Positions 55,669-64,000 of a DNA stretch of 64,000 nt are shown one piece after another. This stretch comes from Nephrocerus scutellatus (Eukaryota; Arthropoda; Insecta; Diptera; Pipunculidae), in assembly GCA_947095585.1 (NCBI GenBank), contig OX352763.1:47273481-47337480 (forward strand), read 5' to 3'. Position 1 is the stretch's first letter, and each line of letters starts with the position of its first letter. The notes beneath the pieces were generated by a model. It saw only the letters and a program-made list of their open reading frames with translations, was not told where the DNA came from and ran no database searches. The translations under genes and the position numbers were made by a program.

Positions 55669-56683
55669 ACCTGTGGACTTAGCAGGTTGCTTCGCCATTC
55701 TCTGAAGCGTCTGCAATGGAAAATCGCATGCTCTGTGTCTTCTTCCATGCCCGGACAATCTGGGAAAAAAGGTGAGCTATCGTGTCCAAATCGATAAAGA
55801 TATTTTCGATAGCCGCCATGGCCTGACAGAAACTGCGTAAATTGGTAATTGCAGTTCCGTGAGATCGGTTTGTCCAATTCTCGATGTTCGGAATCAGCTT
55901 GTAGGTCCATCTTCCTTTCAAACTTATGTCCCACCGGGCTTGCCATACAGCCATTGAGGTGGCCTTTTCTTCCTCTTTGATCATTCTGATTGATCGTTGG
56001 TCCTGTTGTGATAAGGCTCTTCTATTGTAGATCCTAAGCATTTCATCTGCTAGGATATCTACTGGAACCATTCCTGCTATACCCAGAGCTGCATCATCCG
56101 ATATCGTTCGGAAACCGCTGATCGTCCTCAGTCTGTATGTAGACGATATGTGCCTTCTTAATTCCTTATTCGCCAGTGCCTCCGCCCAAACTGGTGCTGC
56201 GTAAAGGATGACTGAGCTTACTACTCTGGACATTAGGATCATTCTTTGATATCCTGGTCCTCCGACGTTCGGTAGCATCCGAGATAATGCTGCCTGCATC
56301 TGAGACGCCTTTCTGCTAGAGTAGTCCACGTGTATTTTAAAACGGAGCCTACTGTCAATCATTACTCCTAGGTATTTGAGAGAATCCTTTGATCTGATGG
56401 TCTGATTACCAACCCGTATAATTATGTATTCCATCTTTTTCCTGCTGGTAATCAAGACTGCTTCCGTTTTGTGTTCGGGTAATTCCAGACCGGCAGATAT
56501 TAGCCAGTCCTTGATTTGGACGACTGCTTTGTTCGTGGCTGACTCTATTTCATGTATTGTTTTTGAGACGGTAACAACAGCGATATCATCAGCGAATCCA
56601 AATATGTTTGCTCCTGGTGGTAGTGTTAGTCTTAGGACTCCATCATACATAATGTTCCATAGAAGGTGGCCCAGCACCGACAC
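55641..56683 (-). pseudogene. R1-like ORF2, RT palm to C-terminus
   Basis: 56683-55679 (334 codons) carries the RT palm NIFGFADDIAVVTV, the thumb DSLKYLGVMIDSRLRF and SSVILYAAPVWAEAL. A frameshift leads into 55641-55946, which holds YQFTQFLSGHGGYRKYLYRF and the zinc motif CPGMEEDTEHAIFHC. This order is standard for R1/LOA-type ORF2. Confidence 0.9.
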
Positions 56684-56817
56684 TTGTGGAACTCCTGCGG
56701 AGACGCTATAGTACTTTACATCCTCATTGGTTTCGTACCTCAGCCTTCTATTGCTTAAATAGCTTGAAACTATCTTCCGTAAGTAGTACGGTGCCTAAAT
56801 TCTAGCGAGTGATCTTC

Positions 56818-57066
56818 TTATTGAGTACCATTTTGCGGAGTTAAAGGCGTTTTTATGTCCAGTGTCACTACTGCACAATATTCCTTTGTGCCCCATCGCC
56901 ACCTTTCTCCTTCTTTCGCTTTCTTTGCTATATTGACCACCGCTTTTATGGCGTCGACGGTCGAGCGCGATTTTCGAAACCCGAACTGGTGATCTGACAG
57001 TTCTCTTTTATCATCTGCTATATTAAGCAATCTGTCATATATGATCTGCTCTAGTATCTTTCCCAT
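56818..57066 (-). pseudogene. R1-like ORF2, RT fingers
   Basis: 82 codons: GKILEQIIYDRLLN, SDHQFGFRKSRSTVDAI, VVTLDIK. A frameshift near 56860 separates it from the palm, and about 130 bp with stops follow (56684-56817). Confidence 0.85.
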
Positions 57067-57348
57067 TGTATCGAGTAGGCATATAGGGCGGTAAGACGAT
57101 GGTTCCCCAGGTTGTTTGTTTCCCTTTTGCAGCAGTACTAAATGTTGCAGCTTCCAAGGTTCAGGAAAAACTCCTTCATCTAGACACTGTTACATGCATG
57201 CCATGAACATGTCCGGTCTATTTTGGATGGCCGCTTTCAATGCTTTATTAGGTATGCCATCCGATCCAGGAGCCTTGTTGTCACGTATTCTTTTACATGC
57301 GTTGACGAGTTCATCCTGTGTAAGCCTAGGAATATTTTCTGTGCTAAT

Positions 57349-57729
57349 TTATCTTATTATGTTGCACAAAGTATATGATCCTTTGGGAAATAGGTGCTCT
57401 ACTATAGACCTAAGCATTTTTGGGCATGATATTTGTGGGGACTTACAGCCATTTAGCTTTGCCATAACTATTTTGTATGCTGTGCCCCAAGGATTGATGT
57501 CCACCTCGTTACATAGTTCTTTAAAGCATTTTGACTTGCTTTCCTTAATCGCATTTTTAAAATTTCGTCTCGCCAGTCTAAGCATATCAAGCCGTTCTTG
57601 AAAATCGGTTCCCCTTCTTGAACGCTGAACTCTGCGTCGGACTTGTAGGCAGATAGCTCTCAGTGCTTTTATCTGCTCGTTCCACCAATAGCAACGAACC
57701 CCTCTCTTGCTTGGTATTCTTCTGGGCAT
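57349..57729 (-). pseudogene. R1-like ORF2, linker between endonuclease and RT
   Basis: 126 codons: RCYWWNEQIKALRAICLQ and RRNFKNAIKESKSKCFKELC, the conserved WWN segment before RT. The frame ends at about CNIIR; RT continues in another frame. Confidence 0.85.
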
Positions 57730-57800
57730 AGCTGCTTCGCACGCTGTGGTAATTGTACTAGCGAGTTGTTGCGACAGGATCTCAGCTGTTCCGCTTTCAA

Positions 57801-58445
57801 TTAGGATGCTTGTATGGCCTCCTCAAACATTTCTTTATCAAAGAAATTATCTTTCCATTTAGGACCCCCTAATTTTAGGCGTCGCACGGGGTCGCTGTGC
57901 GTATATTCTTCGCTGACCCGCCATTTTATGTTTCGCAGGAGGGAGCTGCTAACAAAGGTAATATCGATGATCGATCCCATTCGTGCTTTGCGATACGTAT
58001 TTACGCGGCCATTATTTGCTAAGCCTACCTCTAGTGTTGCGAATGATTCTAGCAGATAACGTCCTCTATTATTCGTAAGTCTGCTGCCGCAGTCTGTTGC
58101 CCATTCATTAAAATCTCCCCCTATAACCACTGGGGCTCTTCCGTGAGCATCGGCCGTTAAGCTGTCTAGCATTGCTGCGTACTCCCTCGCCGTCCAACTA
58201 GATCTTGCATAACAACTGTAAAAATTTATGCCATTTATTTTTGCTCGTACGAAGTCCTCCGCCTGCCCGTCTATATCTTGGAAGGCATGCCTGCCACAAA
58301 TCCATATTGCAGCGCTCTTCGTTTTATCGCAGGTCCAAACGCTGTTGTCAAGAGATTTGTACGGCTCACTGATTAACATAATGTCCGCTGTCAGGATATC
58401 CTGCGGTATCTCGCAGTGATTAAGATTTATCTGAATAATCTTCAT
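57801..58445 (-). pseudogene. R1-like ORF2, AP endonuclease
   Basis: 214 codons beginning MKIIQINLNHCEIPQDIL (active-site Asn). Then DIMLISEPYKSL, FYSCYARSSWTAREYAAML, VVIGGDFNEWATDCGS and IIDITFVSSSLL, ending near EEYTHSDPVRRL, where the final SD/H is SD-P. It starts inside the ORF1 stop (ATGA). Confidence 0.9.
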
Positions 58446-59440
58446 ACTCTTCTGCCAGTTATAGCTCTCTTAAAGACCTGACACTTGCTGCTGCCCGTTA
58501 CGTGGTTCGCTTCTTTTGGGTGTTCCTTTCTACAGAACATGCAGGAAGGCTCCTTGACACAATTCTTTGCTATGTGGCCTTCTTCCCCACACCTCCTGCA
58601 ACGCTTGGAGCGATCTTCTCCGTTTTTGCACTGTTTGACAAAGTGCCAAAATTCCAAGCATTTAATGCACTTTTTGAGGAGTGCCCGTTCGCGGCGAAGA
58701 ACTGTGTTCACCAAATTCGTTGGTAACACTAACGTTGATTTGTAATACGGACCATCGGTAGATTCCCATTGCCTTACTAGTAGTCCATATTTCAATATCA
58801 ATGACCGCCATTGAGCCCAGTAACTTTTTAATGTCGGACTTGCTGTTGCAATTTCGGGCCACTGCGGTCTTTCACCTTGCTCCATCAATCGAAGGAGAGG
58901 ACCAATTGAATCGTCCTGCCCCTTTTCTTCCCTAAGCTGCTCTCTTGTCAAATGATATTTCATCTGCTGGACTGTTATTCGTGAAACAAATGAACATTTT
59001 TGGATTTCTGGTCTTCTACTTTGCTTGTACTCGGGGACACAAAACTTCCGGAATGATCCACCTTTGTGATTGCCGGTCATGCTGAGCGGAACTTCCACAT
59101 TACGCCATCTCAGTACTCGCTTTCTCAAATCAAGTGACTTCTGGTGCGCCATCATAAAGTCCAGACCCAATATGCATTTATCTTCCACTCGGGCAACATT
59201 AAACCGATGTCGAAACGTTAATCCTCCAAACTCGACTGTAAGGAAACGTTCACCCTTAACAGCTGCAGCCTCTCCTGTAGCTGTCCTCAACTTGTAGTGA
59301 TGCACTCTGTTTACTTGCTCTCCAGATACCTTTTCAGGACTCACAATTGATCTGGAAGCTCCTGTGTCTAGAATAAAATCGCAAGGTCTTCCTTCCAATA
59401 CGCCATTAACAACCAGACATTGCCTCGCGCAAGAATGCAA
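58442..59440 (-). CDS. Chimeric ORF: Gypsy D protease and integrase spacer fused to R1-like ORF1 zinc knuckles
   Basis: 332 codons uninterrupted. Residues 1-~110 are a Gypsy aspartic protease (CDFILDTGASRSIVSP, CILGLDFMMAH). Residues ~150-248 are the stretch that normally precedes the integrase finger (LRLMEQGERPQWPEIATAS, LILKYGLLVRQWEST, LVLPTNLVNTVL), so RT and RNase H have been deleted. From about residue 250 it becomes LINE ORF1: CIKCLEFWHFVKQC, CRRCGEEGHIAKNC, CMFCRKEHPKEANH. The fusion arose by deletion plus LINE insertion and happens to be in frame. Whether it is translated is unknown. Confidence 0.75.
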   Translation of the reverse strand: MHSCARQCLVVNGVLEGRPCDFILDTGASRSIVSPEKVSGEQVNRVHHYKLRTATGEAAAVKGERFLTVEFGGLTFRHRFNVARVEDKCILGLDFMMAHQKSLDLRKRVLRWRNVEVPLSMTGNHKGGSFRKFCVPEYKQSRRPEIQKCSFVSRITVQQMKYHLTREQLREEKGQDDSIGPLLRLMEQGERPQWPEIATASPTLKSYWAQWRSLILKYGLLVRQWESTDGPYYKSTLVLPTNLVNTVLRRERALLKKCIKCLEFWHFVKQCKNGEDRSKRCRRCGEEGHIAKNCVKEPSCMFCRKEHPKEANHVTGSSKCQVFKRAITGRRV

Positions 59441-60587
59441 TACTTTGGGCCAGGCATATCAAATGATATAAAGGAAACAGTTAAAAGTTGCATGGTTTGT
59501 GAAAAGTTCACCCGAAACAATCAGAAGGAGCCTTTAGTTAAGGATGAAGTACCCAAGTACCCGTTTCAGATTACCTCGATCGATATCTATGAATTTGCCG
59601 GTAAAAGCTTTGTTGTACTGGTTGACTCATATTCAAGTTTCTTGATAATCGCGCCTTGCGCGACAAGTCCATCCGTCAAATTCGAAATTTTGGACGAAAT
59701 TTTCAGTTGCTACCTAACGGAATTAAAAATCGATAACGTCCCATTCAATTCGCGATTATTTGAGCAATACGCAAATAATGCAAAATTGTTTTAAAGTTCT
59801 CTAGCCCAAGATACCCAAAAAGCAATGGGTTGGCTGAGAAGGGAGTTGCAATCCCAAAAAATATTTAAAAACTATGCTATGAGGTCAATGAGCTGGATAA
59901 ATTTAAATATCAAATCTTGGAATATAACACAACACCAGTTGCATCAATGCAAGTCTCCCCGTCGCAAATATCGTCGTCTGGTCGTCTGGTGAAAATCATT
60001 TACCAATTGCAGACTATTTGTTGCACCGTGATGATATTGGAAACTTGTTGAAGTGGTTGAAGGGAAATTGAAAGAAAAGAAAAAAGTACAAAAGCGCATT
60101 TTTGATCAACGCCCAAAACGGCTTTGAACACCAATGATCTGGTATTATTTTAAAAGAATGGACAGGAGTGGCAGTACGGGAAAATTGTAAGTAAAATCTT
60201 TTTCATGGTAATCGTCGTTTCATTGTCAAGACAAAAAATAATGATTTAAATGAGGATGAGTTTATGTTGGATGAATCTTTATTCAGGGACAATGATAGAT
60301 CTAAATCTGTAACATCTTGTAGGCCGCCATCTCCTGTCGTTAGTAATAAACCTAATATAAATGTGGATCTCGATATTAATAATTCTGGGGGTTTGAAAGT
60401 GGAGCGATCAACTGCTATGGGAACTGAAAAAAAAATCCCAGAAAGTATTACTGATTAGGAAACCTTTAAGCCTGCGAGCGTTGAATCATCAATGACTCAT
60501 AGTCCACCCAGTCTTGTATCTGATGAGAGGTATCACACAACACGCAGTGGTCGTATAATCAAACCACCAAACCGTTACAACGAGTAA
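59441..60587 (+). pseudogene. Gypsy E integrase and pol C-terminus
   Basis: Plus strand: 59441-59794 holds YFGPGISNDIKETVKSCMVC (zinc finger end) and ITSIDIYEFAGKSFVVLVDS (first Asp), then IDNVPFNS (second Asp region). After a frameshift SPRYPKSNGLAEKGV carries the Glu. ALNTNDLVLF is the start of the C-terminal domain, and 60264-60458 is a hydrophilic tail. The end reads YHTTRSGRIIKPPNRYNE then stop at about 60587. It points away from Gypsy D, which it abuts at 59440. Confidence 0.85.
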
Positions 60588-60956
60588 CTATTACTTTTAT
60601 GTTATTATAATTTTTTTTTATTTTTTATTTTTAAGATACCCTCTAAGTTCAATGTTAAAAAAATAAAAATTTAAAATAAAATAAAAAAAAACCAAGCGTG
60701 CAATAAATGTGAACAAGCCTTATTTCGAAGAGCATCGTTGACAATCCTGTATGTATGTTTTTATGTAGGAACGTCAACTCAGTTGACCACCGGAGAGAGT
60801 TAAAATCAACTTGAACTAAAGCTTCTTTATTAAATGTATTGTTACGAAAAGTAGTTAGTAGCGCAGTAGGTTCGAATCCTAGATAAATCGCAATGTACAG
60901 GCTCGTCCAAAAATAAGTACTAAAAAGACAACCCATAAAAATTAAAATTTTTCTTG
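60588..60956. other. Sequence after Gypsy E with an isolated pol III B-box-like word
   Basis: AT-rich, probably the 3' end of Gypsy E. ggttcgaatcc at 60869-60879 is a perfect B-box consensus, but no A-box or cloverleaf is evident around it. It may be a worn tRNA-derived SINE or chance. Confidence 0.35.
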
Positions 60957-61401
60957 TAAATTCTCTAATCGGCGATACACACACACACACACACACTGCG
61001 TGCTCGTTTTGTGGCAAAATCATCCACCAAATAACGCAGCGGCAGCGAACTGCGCTGCACACAAAGCACAGAGCTCAGACTTTGCCGTGATCTGATGCGA
61101 TATAGCGATATTTAAAAATTGTATATGGGGGTCCCTAGCGGGCCGATCACTCCAAATTTTTACAAAAAGTGTTTTCCATCGAAGACACACATGTGTACAA
61201 AATTTAAAGAAAATCGGATAACATTTTGTAAAATATTTGTATGGGAGCCCCCCAAACCCGAGGATTGTCACCGGAAATAAACATGTGTGCAAAATTTCAA
61301 TAAAATCGGGCTATGGGAAGTGGGTTAAAAATTGATCAGAAAATCTGACCAGCCAGCCAGCCACCCAGCCACGTGCACGCGAAGTTAATATAGAGAATTT
61401 A
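60957..61401 (+). repeat. Dispersed repeat R, copy with both ends
   Basis: 445 bp from TAAATTCTCTA to TAGAGAATTTA. Contains an (AC)10 run at 60977-60996, ccgatcactccaaattttta, acacatgtgtac and aagtgggtta phrases, and a gccagccagccac run. It corresponds in reverse complement to 15381-16157. Confidence 0.75.
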
Positions 61402-61638
61402 AAAATAGAACTAAAAAATAGCGTACGACTTATTAGATTACTTAAAATTTGAAATGCAACCGCCTGCAAATTTGAATCGTTATGTACTGATCAAAAATGT
61501 AGTCAAATCGGTTTGTGCGGTTTGCCCAGTTTTTGTAACATGATGCTAGTATATTTGGATGACTCATTACATATAGGTATCGTTAGTTGCAAATAAGGGA
61601 ATAAGGCTACAATCTTTTGGACTTTTCTCGATATTTCT
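61402..61638. other. Short unrecognised stretch
   Basis: Contains tttgtgcggtttgcc (about 61535), which also occurs in the Gypsy D integrase remnant near 55580 in reverse complement; a small Gypsy remnant is possible. Otherwise nothing seen. Confidence 0.35.
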
Positions 61639-61862
61639 GTCTAAAATATTGGAAGTTTCTGGATCCTTTTCAACGAGTATAAAAGGTGGTGTTCACAGCA
61701 GAGAACTCATTAGTTAATTGTAATTTAACCAGTGCATTTGTAAAAGTTCTTGCAAAGCAATTAAGCTACTACCTAAGAGAATTATTGTAAAGTACAAGTA
61801 TTATAAGTGTTCTTGTGTACATTTAAAGTTATCACCAGTATAAATTGTGAACTTGTGCTATT
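61639..61862 (+). repeat. Copia-2-type LTR fragment
   Basis: TGTCTAAAATATTGGAAGTT to gaacttgtgc follows the Copia-2 LTR (reverse complement of 52459-52225) with about 20 percent divergence in the first half and close identity later. It includes a TATA-like gagtataaaagg. The 3' part of the LTR is missing, and no Copia coding sequence follows. Confidence 0.75.
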
Positions 61863-62401
61863 TTTGCGGTTTGATTAGATTTGAAAAAGTGTAAAGTTTT
61901 TTATTTTATCACTGTAAAAGATTGTCGGCACGACAATCAGTTCATCAAGCCACATATTTGTCGGCTAGACCATATTGATGCTAGACATACTGCGTGCAGG
62001 CGCATTTTAGTCACTTCCAGCCGGATCACACGAGACGACGTCATCTTGCTAGCAACACGTGGAAACATCGTCATTGTCCACAGTCAGCTAACATAACCTC
62101 GTTACAGGATTCAGCAGTTAATATACACATATTTAATTGAAGTATTTATCGAGCACAAACCCAGGCTAATCAATTCCAGTGAGATTCGTCACAGCTATCA
62201 AGAAAGCCTTGGAAAGATATCATCGGACAACGGTCTTCAGGTTCATTTAGTTCATTTAGTTAAGCCTAATTAAGATTAGTTAAGTTATTATTATTTAGTA
62301 AATTTCAAAATTTTATTGTTATATTGAGGTGTTGATTGACGAGAAATCGTAGCTTTGCTTTACCATTTGTAGTGTGAAATATCGTTCGATTCTGGTTCAA
62401 T

Positions 62402-62961
62402 ATGCCTGAAGATGCCACTAAGCTCGAGTTGCTTAAAAAGCAACGCGCCGCGTTTAAGGGGCAACTCACTTATTTCAAAAATCAATGTAGCACAACGTCC
62501 ACGTTGGAAGCTTTTGAATCATTGTTTCGGAGGATTCAGTTGGTTTATGATAAATACAGCGCGGTACAGTCGAAAATAGAAAACGTGGATGAGTCCACGG
62601 CAGGTGATCGTGATTCCTTTGAGGATAACTATGGCGTTTTGGAGTCCACCTTGAACAACAAAATATATAAAAAAAAAATCAGATTATACTTCGGTTACGC
62701 TCCACAACTCATCAGTCCGTGAGACTTCGTCGTCTAATTCAGTTTCTGTGGGCATTCGATTACCCGAGCTGACTCTACCTTCGTTCAATGGTAGAGAGTC
62801 TGAATGGTTGGCATTTCGGGATATATTTACTGATTTAATCCATATTAAAACTATAGAGCCGACCGTTCGTCTATCTCATTTCCCAAATTCGTTCAGAATC
62901 AGCCTACAGTGTAATTGAACATCTTCCAGTTACCGCCGAAAACTATGAAATCGCGTGGAAA
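62402..62961 (+). pseudogene. BEL-2 gag N-terminal part, frameshifted
   Basis: It starts MPEDATKLELLKKQRAAFKG, typical of BEL gag. The frame is lost at an A-run near 62680 (62402-62722 reads on to a stop). The true line continues in the next frame with LPELTLPSFNGRESEWLAFR (from 62748), the conserved gag core, and shifts again near 62880. Confidence 0.85.
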
Positions 62962-64000
62962 ATGATATGCGACAGATACAATAACGAGATCGCTATTCAA
63001 AAATACCACATGCAAGAACTTTACGATCTTAAGGGTCCTACAGAAAAATCGTTCACGTCACTTCAAATATTCATTAATAAAATTACCAAGCACTATAAAA
63101 CATTGGAGTCACTTAAGGTAAAGTTCAACGAATGGGACCTCATGCTAACCCATCCTTTAACACTCAAATTAGATCCTGAGACATTCGCCACAGTCATCAA
63201 AGGTTCAAAAACAACTAGTGTTCTATCATTTTCAGAATTCACAACTATACTTCGAACACGCATCTAGCTGCTTCAATTATTACACCTCAGCATGTCACAG
63301 CAATCATCGAGACAGCCTAGAGATTCAAACCGAAGGTCAACAACAAGCTTCAAACCATCTTCGCTAGTGTCCAGCTCATACAATGGTGCCTACTGTGCAG
63401 GATCACACATTATAACAAATTGTCCATCATTCAACAGCGAGAGGTTAACCCCTAGAATGCGGTTCCAGTTTATAAAGGATAAAAGGTTATGCGTGAGCTG
63501 CCTTACAGAGAAGCATATGGTAAGAGACTGCACGCACAATTCGTGCTCAATATGTTCGCTCAGGCATTATGTCTCGCTTCATTTTAAATCCAATCAGCCG
63601 TTCAACGCACCGCGTACTGCAACATCGTCAATCGCAAATTTAGGAAACCGCAATGTACCGGTCAAGCCTAACACATCATCGAACGTCAATAATTCGGATC
63701 CAAAACCATCACAATGTTTCACCAATATGTTAAACCCAGTTGCCTTAGAATCGTCGTTAATACTACAGATTCGACTTGACTTGCTTGATAGTGGGTCACA
63801 TCTGAATTTCATTACAGCGAACGCGAGCAATCGGCTAGGAGCTAAAAGATATCCAACGACTAAATCAATTACAGGCATTGGCAGCAAGGAATTAAAAATC
63901 CAACATAAGATATACCTCACTATATCATCGAGAATCTCAGATTATAAAGTCGAATTAAAATTTTATGTCCTTCCCAAGATTACCAATAATTTACCGGCGC
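62962..64000 (+). pseudogene. BEL-2 gag C-terminal part and protease, one internal stop, 3' partial
   Basis: The frame from 62962 reads MICDRYNNEIAIQKYHMQEL and YDLKGPTEKSF (gag core end), then TAG at 63265-63267. It is then open for 244 codons to the window end: zinc motifs CVSCLTEKHMVRDC and CSICSLRH (63500-63590), and the protease RLDLLDSGSHLNFITANA (about 63770). The stop sits where intact relatives read through, so a point mutation is likely. Confidence 0.85.

Larger units (their letters stand above)
55669..58694 (-). mobile_element. R1-like LINE fragment inserted in Gypsy D
   Basis: Contains the end of ORF1 (three CCHC knuckles) and most of ORF2 on the minus strand. It is 5'-truncated in ORF1 and also ends inside the ORF2 C-terminal domain with no 3' UTR seen. 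The flanks are two halves of one Gypsy integrase. ORF1 stop and ORF2 start overlap as ATGA (58442-58445). Clade judged from FADDIAVV and the C-terminal knuckle. Confidence 0.85.
61863..64000 (+). mobile_element. BEL/Pao element BEL-2, 5' part, runs off the window
   Basis: The leader (61863-62401) shows no recognised LTR or primer site. Gag and protease follow on the plus strand to the window end. Same superfamily as BEL-1 but clearly a different family at the sequence level. Confidence 0.8.

Overview
The window looks like nuclear DNA of a higher fly (Brachycera, perhaps Schizophora). It is AT-rich, has short introns, and is packed with arthropod-type Ty3/Gypsy, BEL/Pao, Copia, RTE-, Jockey- and R1-like retroelements. 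The one recognisable host gene, XRCC1, resembles the fly form of that protein from memory. No rRNA, intact tRNA, CRISPR or bacterial feature was seen. No new gene system can be claimed; the striking content is the repeat architecture.

Layout. 1-4774 is the 3' part of a Gypsy element (A) with an uninterrupted pol and a 1366-bp 3' LTR that carries five 103-bp hairpin repeats. It sits inside a tandem array (4775-14652) of about 2.4-kb units, each with the same 43-codon ORF; unit 1 also holds a 5'-truncated LINE with a clean 15-bp target duplication. 14653-15380 is unrecognised.

From about 16.2 to 43.6 kb runs one old, broken Gypsy element (B, minus strand) that has been invaded repeatedly. The insertions are BEL-1 (16417-23609), a long-TIR MITE (23680-32623), an RTE-like LINE (39430-42656), copies of a dispersed repeat 'R', and a 118-bp satellite (36.1-38.7 kb). 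The MITE itself contains an apparently intact CsRn1-type Gypsy element (C, 23689-29724) and an internally deleted Copia (29951-32090). Target-site duplications at nearly every join let the order of events be read: B is oldest, then BEL-1, the MITE and the RTE, then C and Copia-1 inside the MITE.

44269-47126 (minus) is XRCC1, the single-strand-break-repair scaffold. Six exons join to exactly 700 codons including the stop, with no transposon in its introns. Beyond it lie a second RTE copy (48456-50794), LINE debris, Copia-2 (52153-55379, also missing its reverse transcriptase end), a Gypsy fragment (D) split by an R1-like LINE, an oppositely oriented Gypsy integrase (E), another R copy, a Copia-2-like LTR fragment, and BEL-2, which runs off the window end.

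Only XRCC1 and the gag/pol of element C look like complete, working coding sequences. Pol of element A is open but cut by the window edge. Everything else is decayed, truncated or non-coding.
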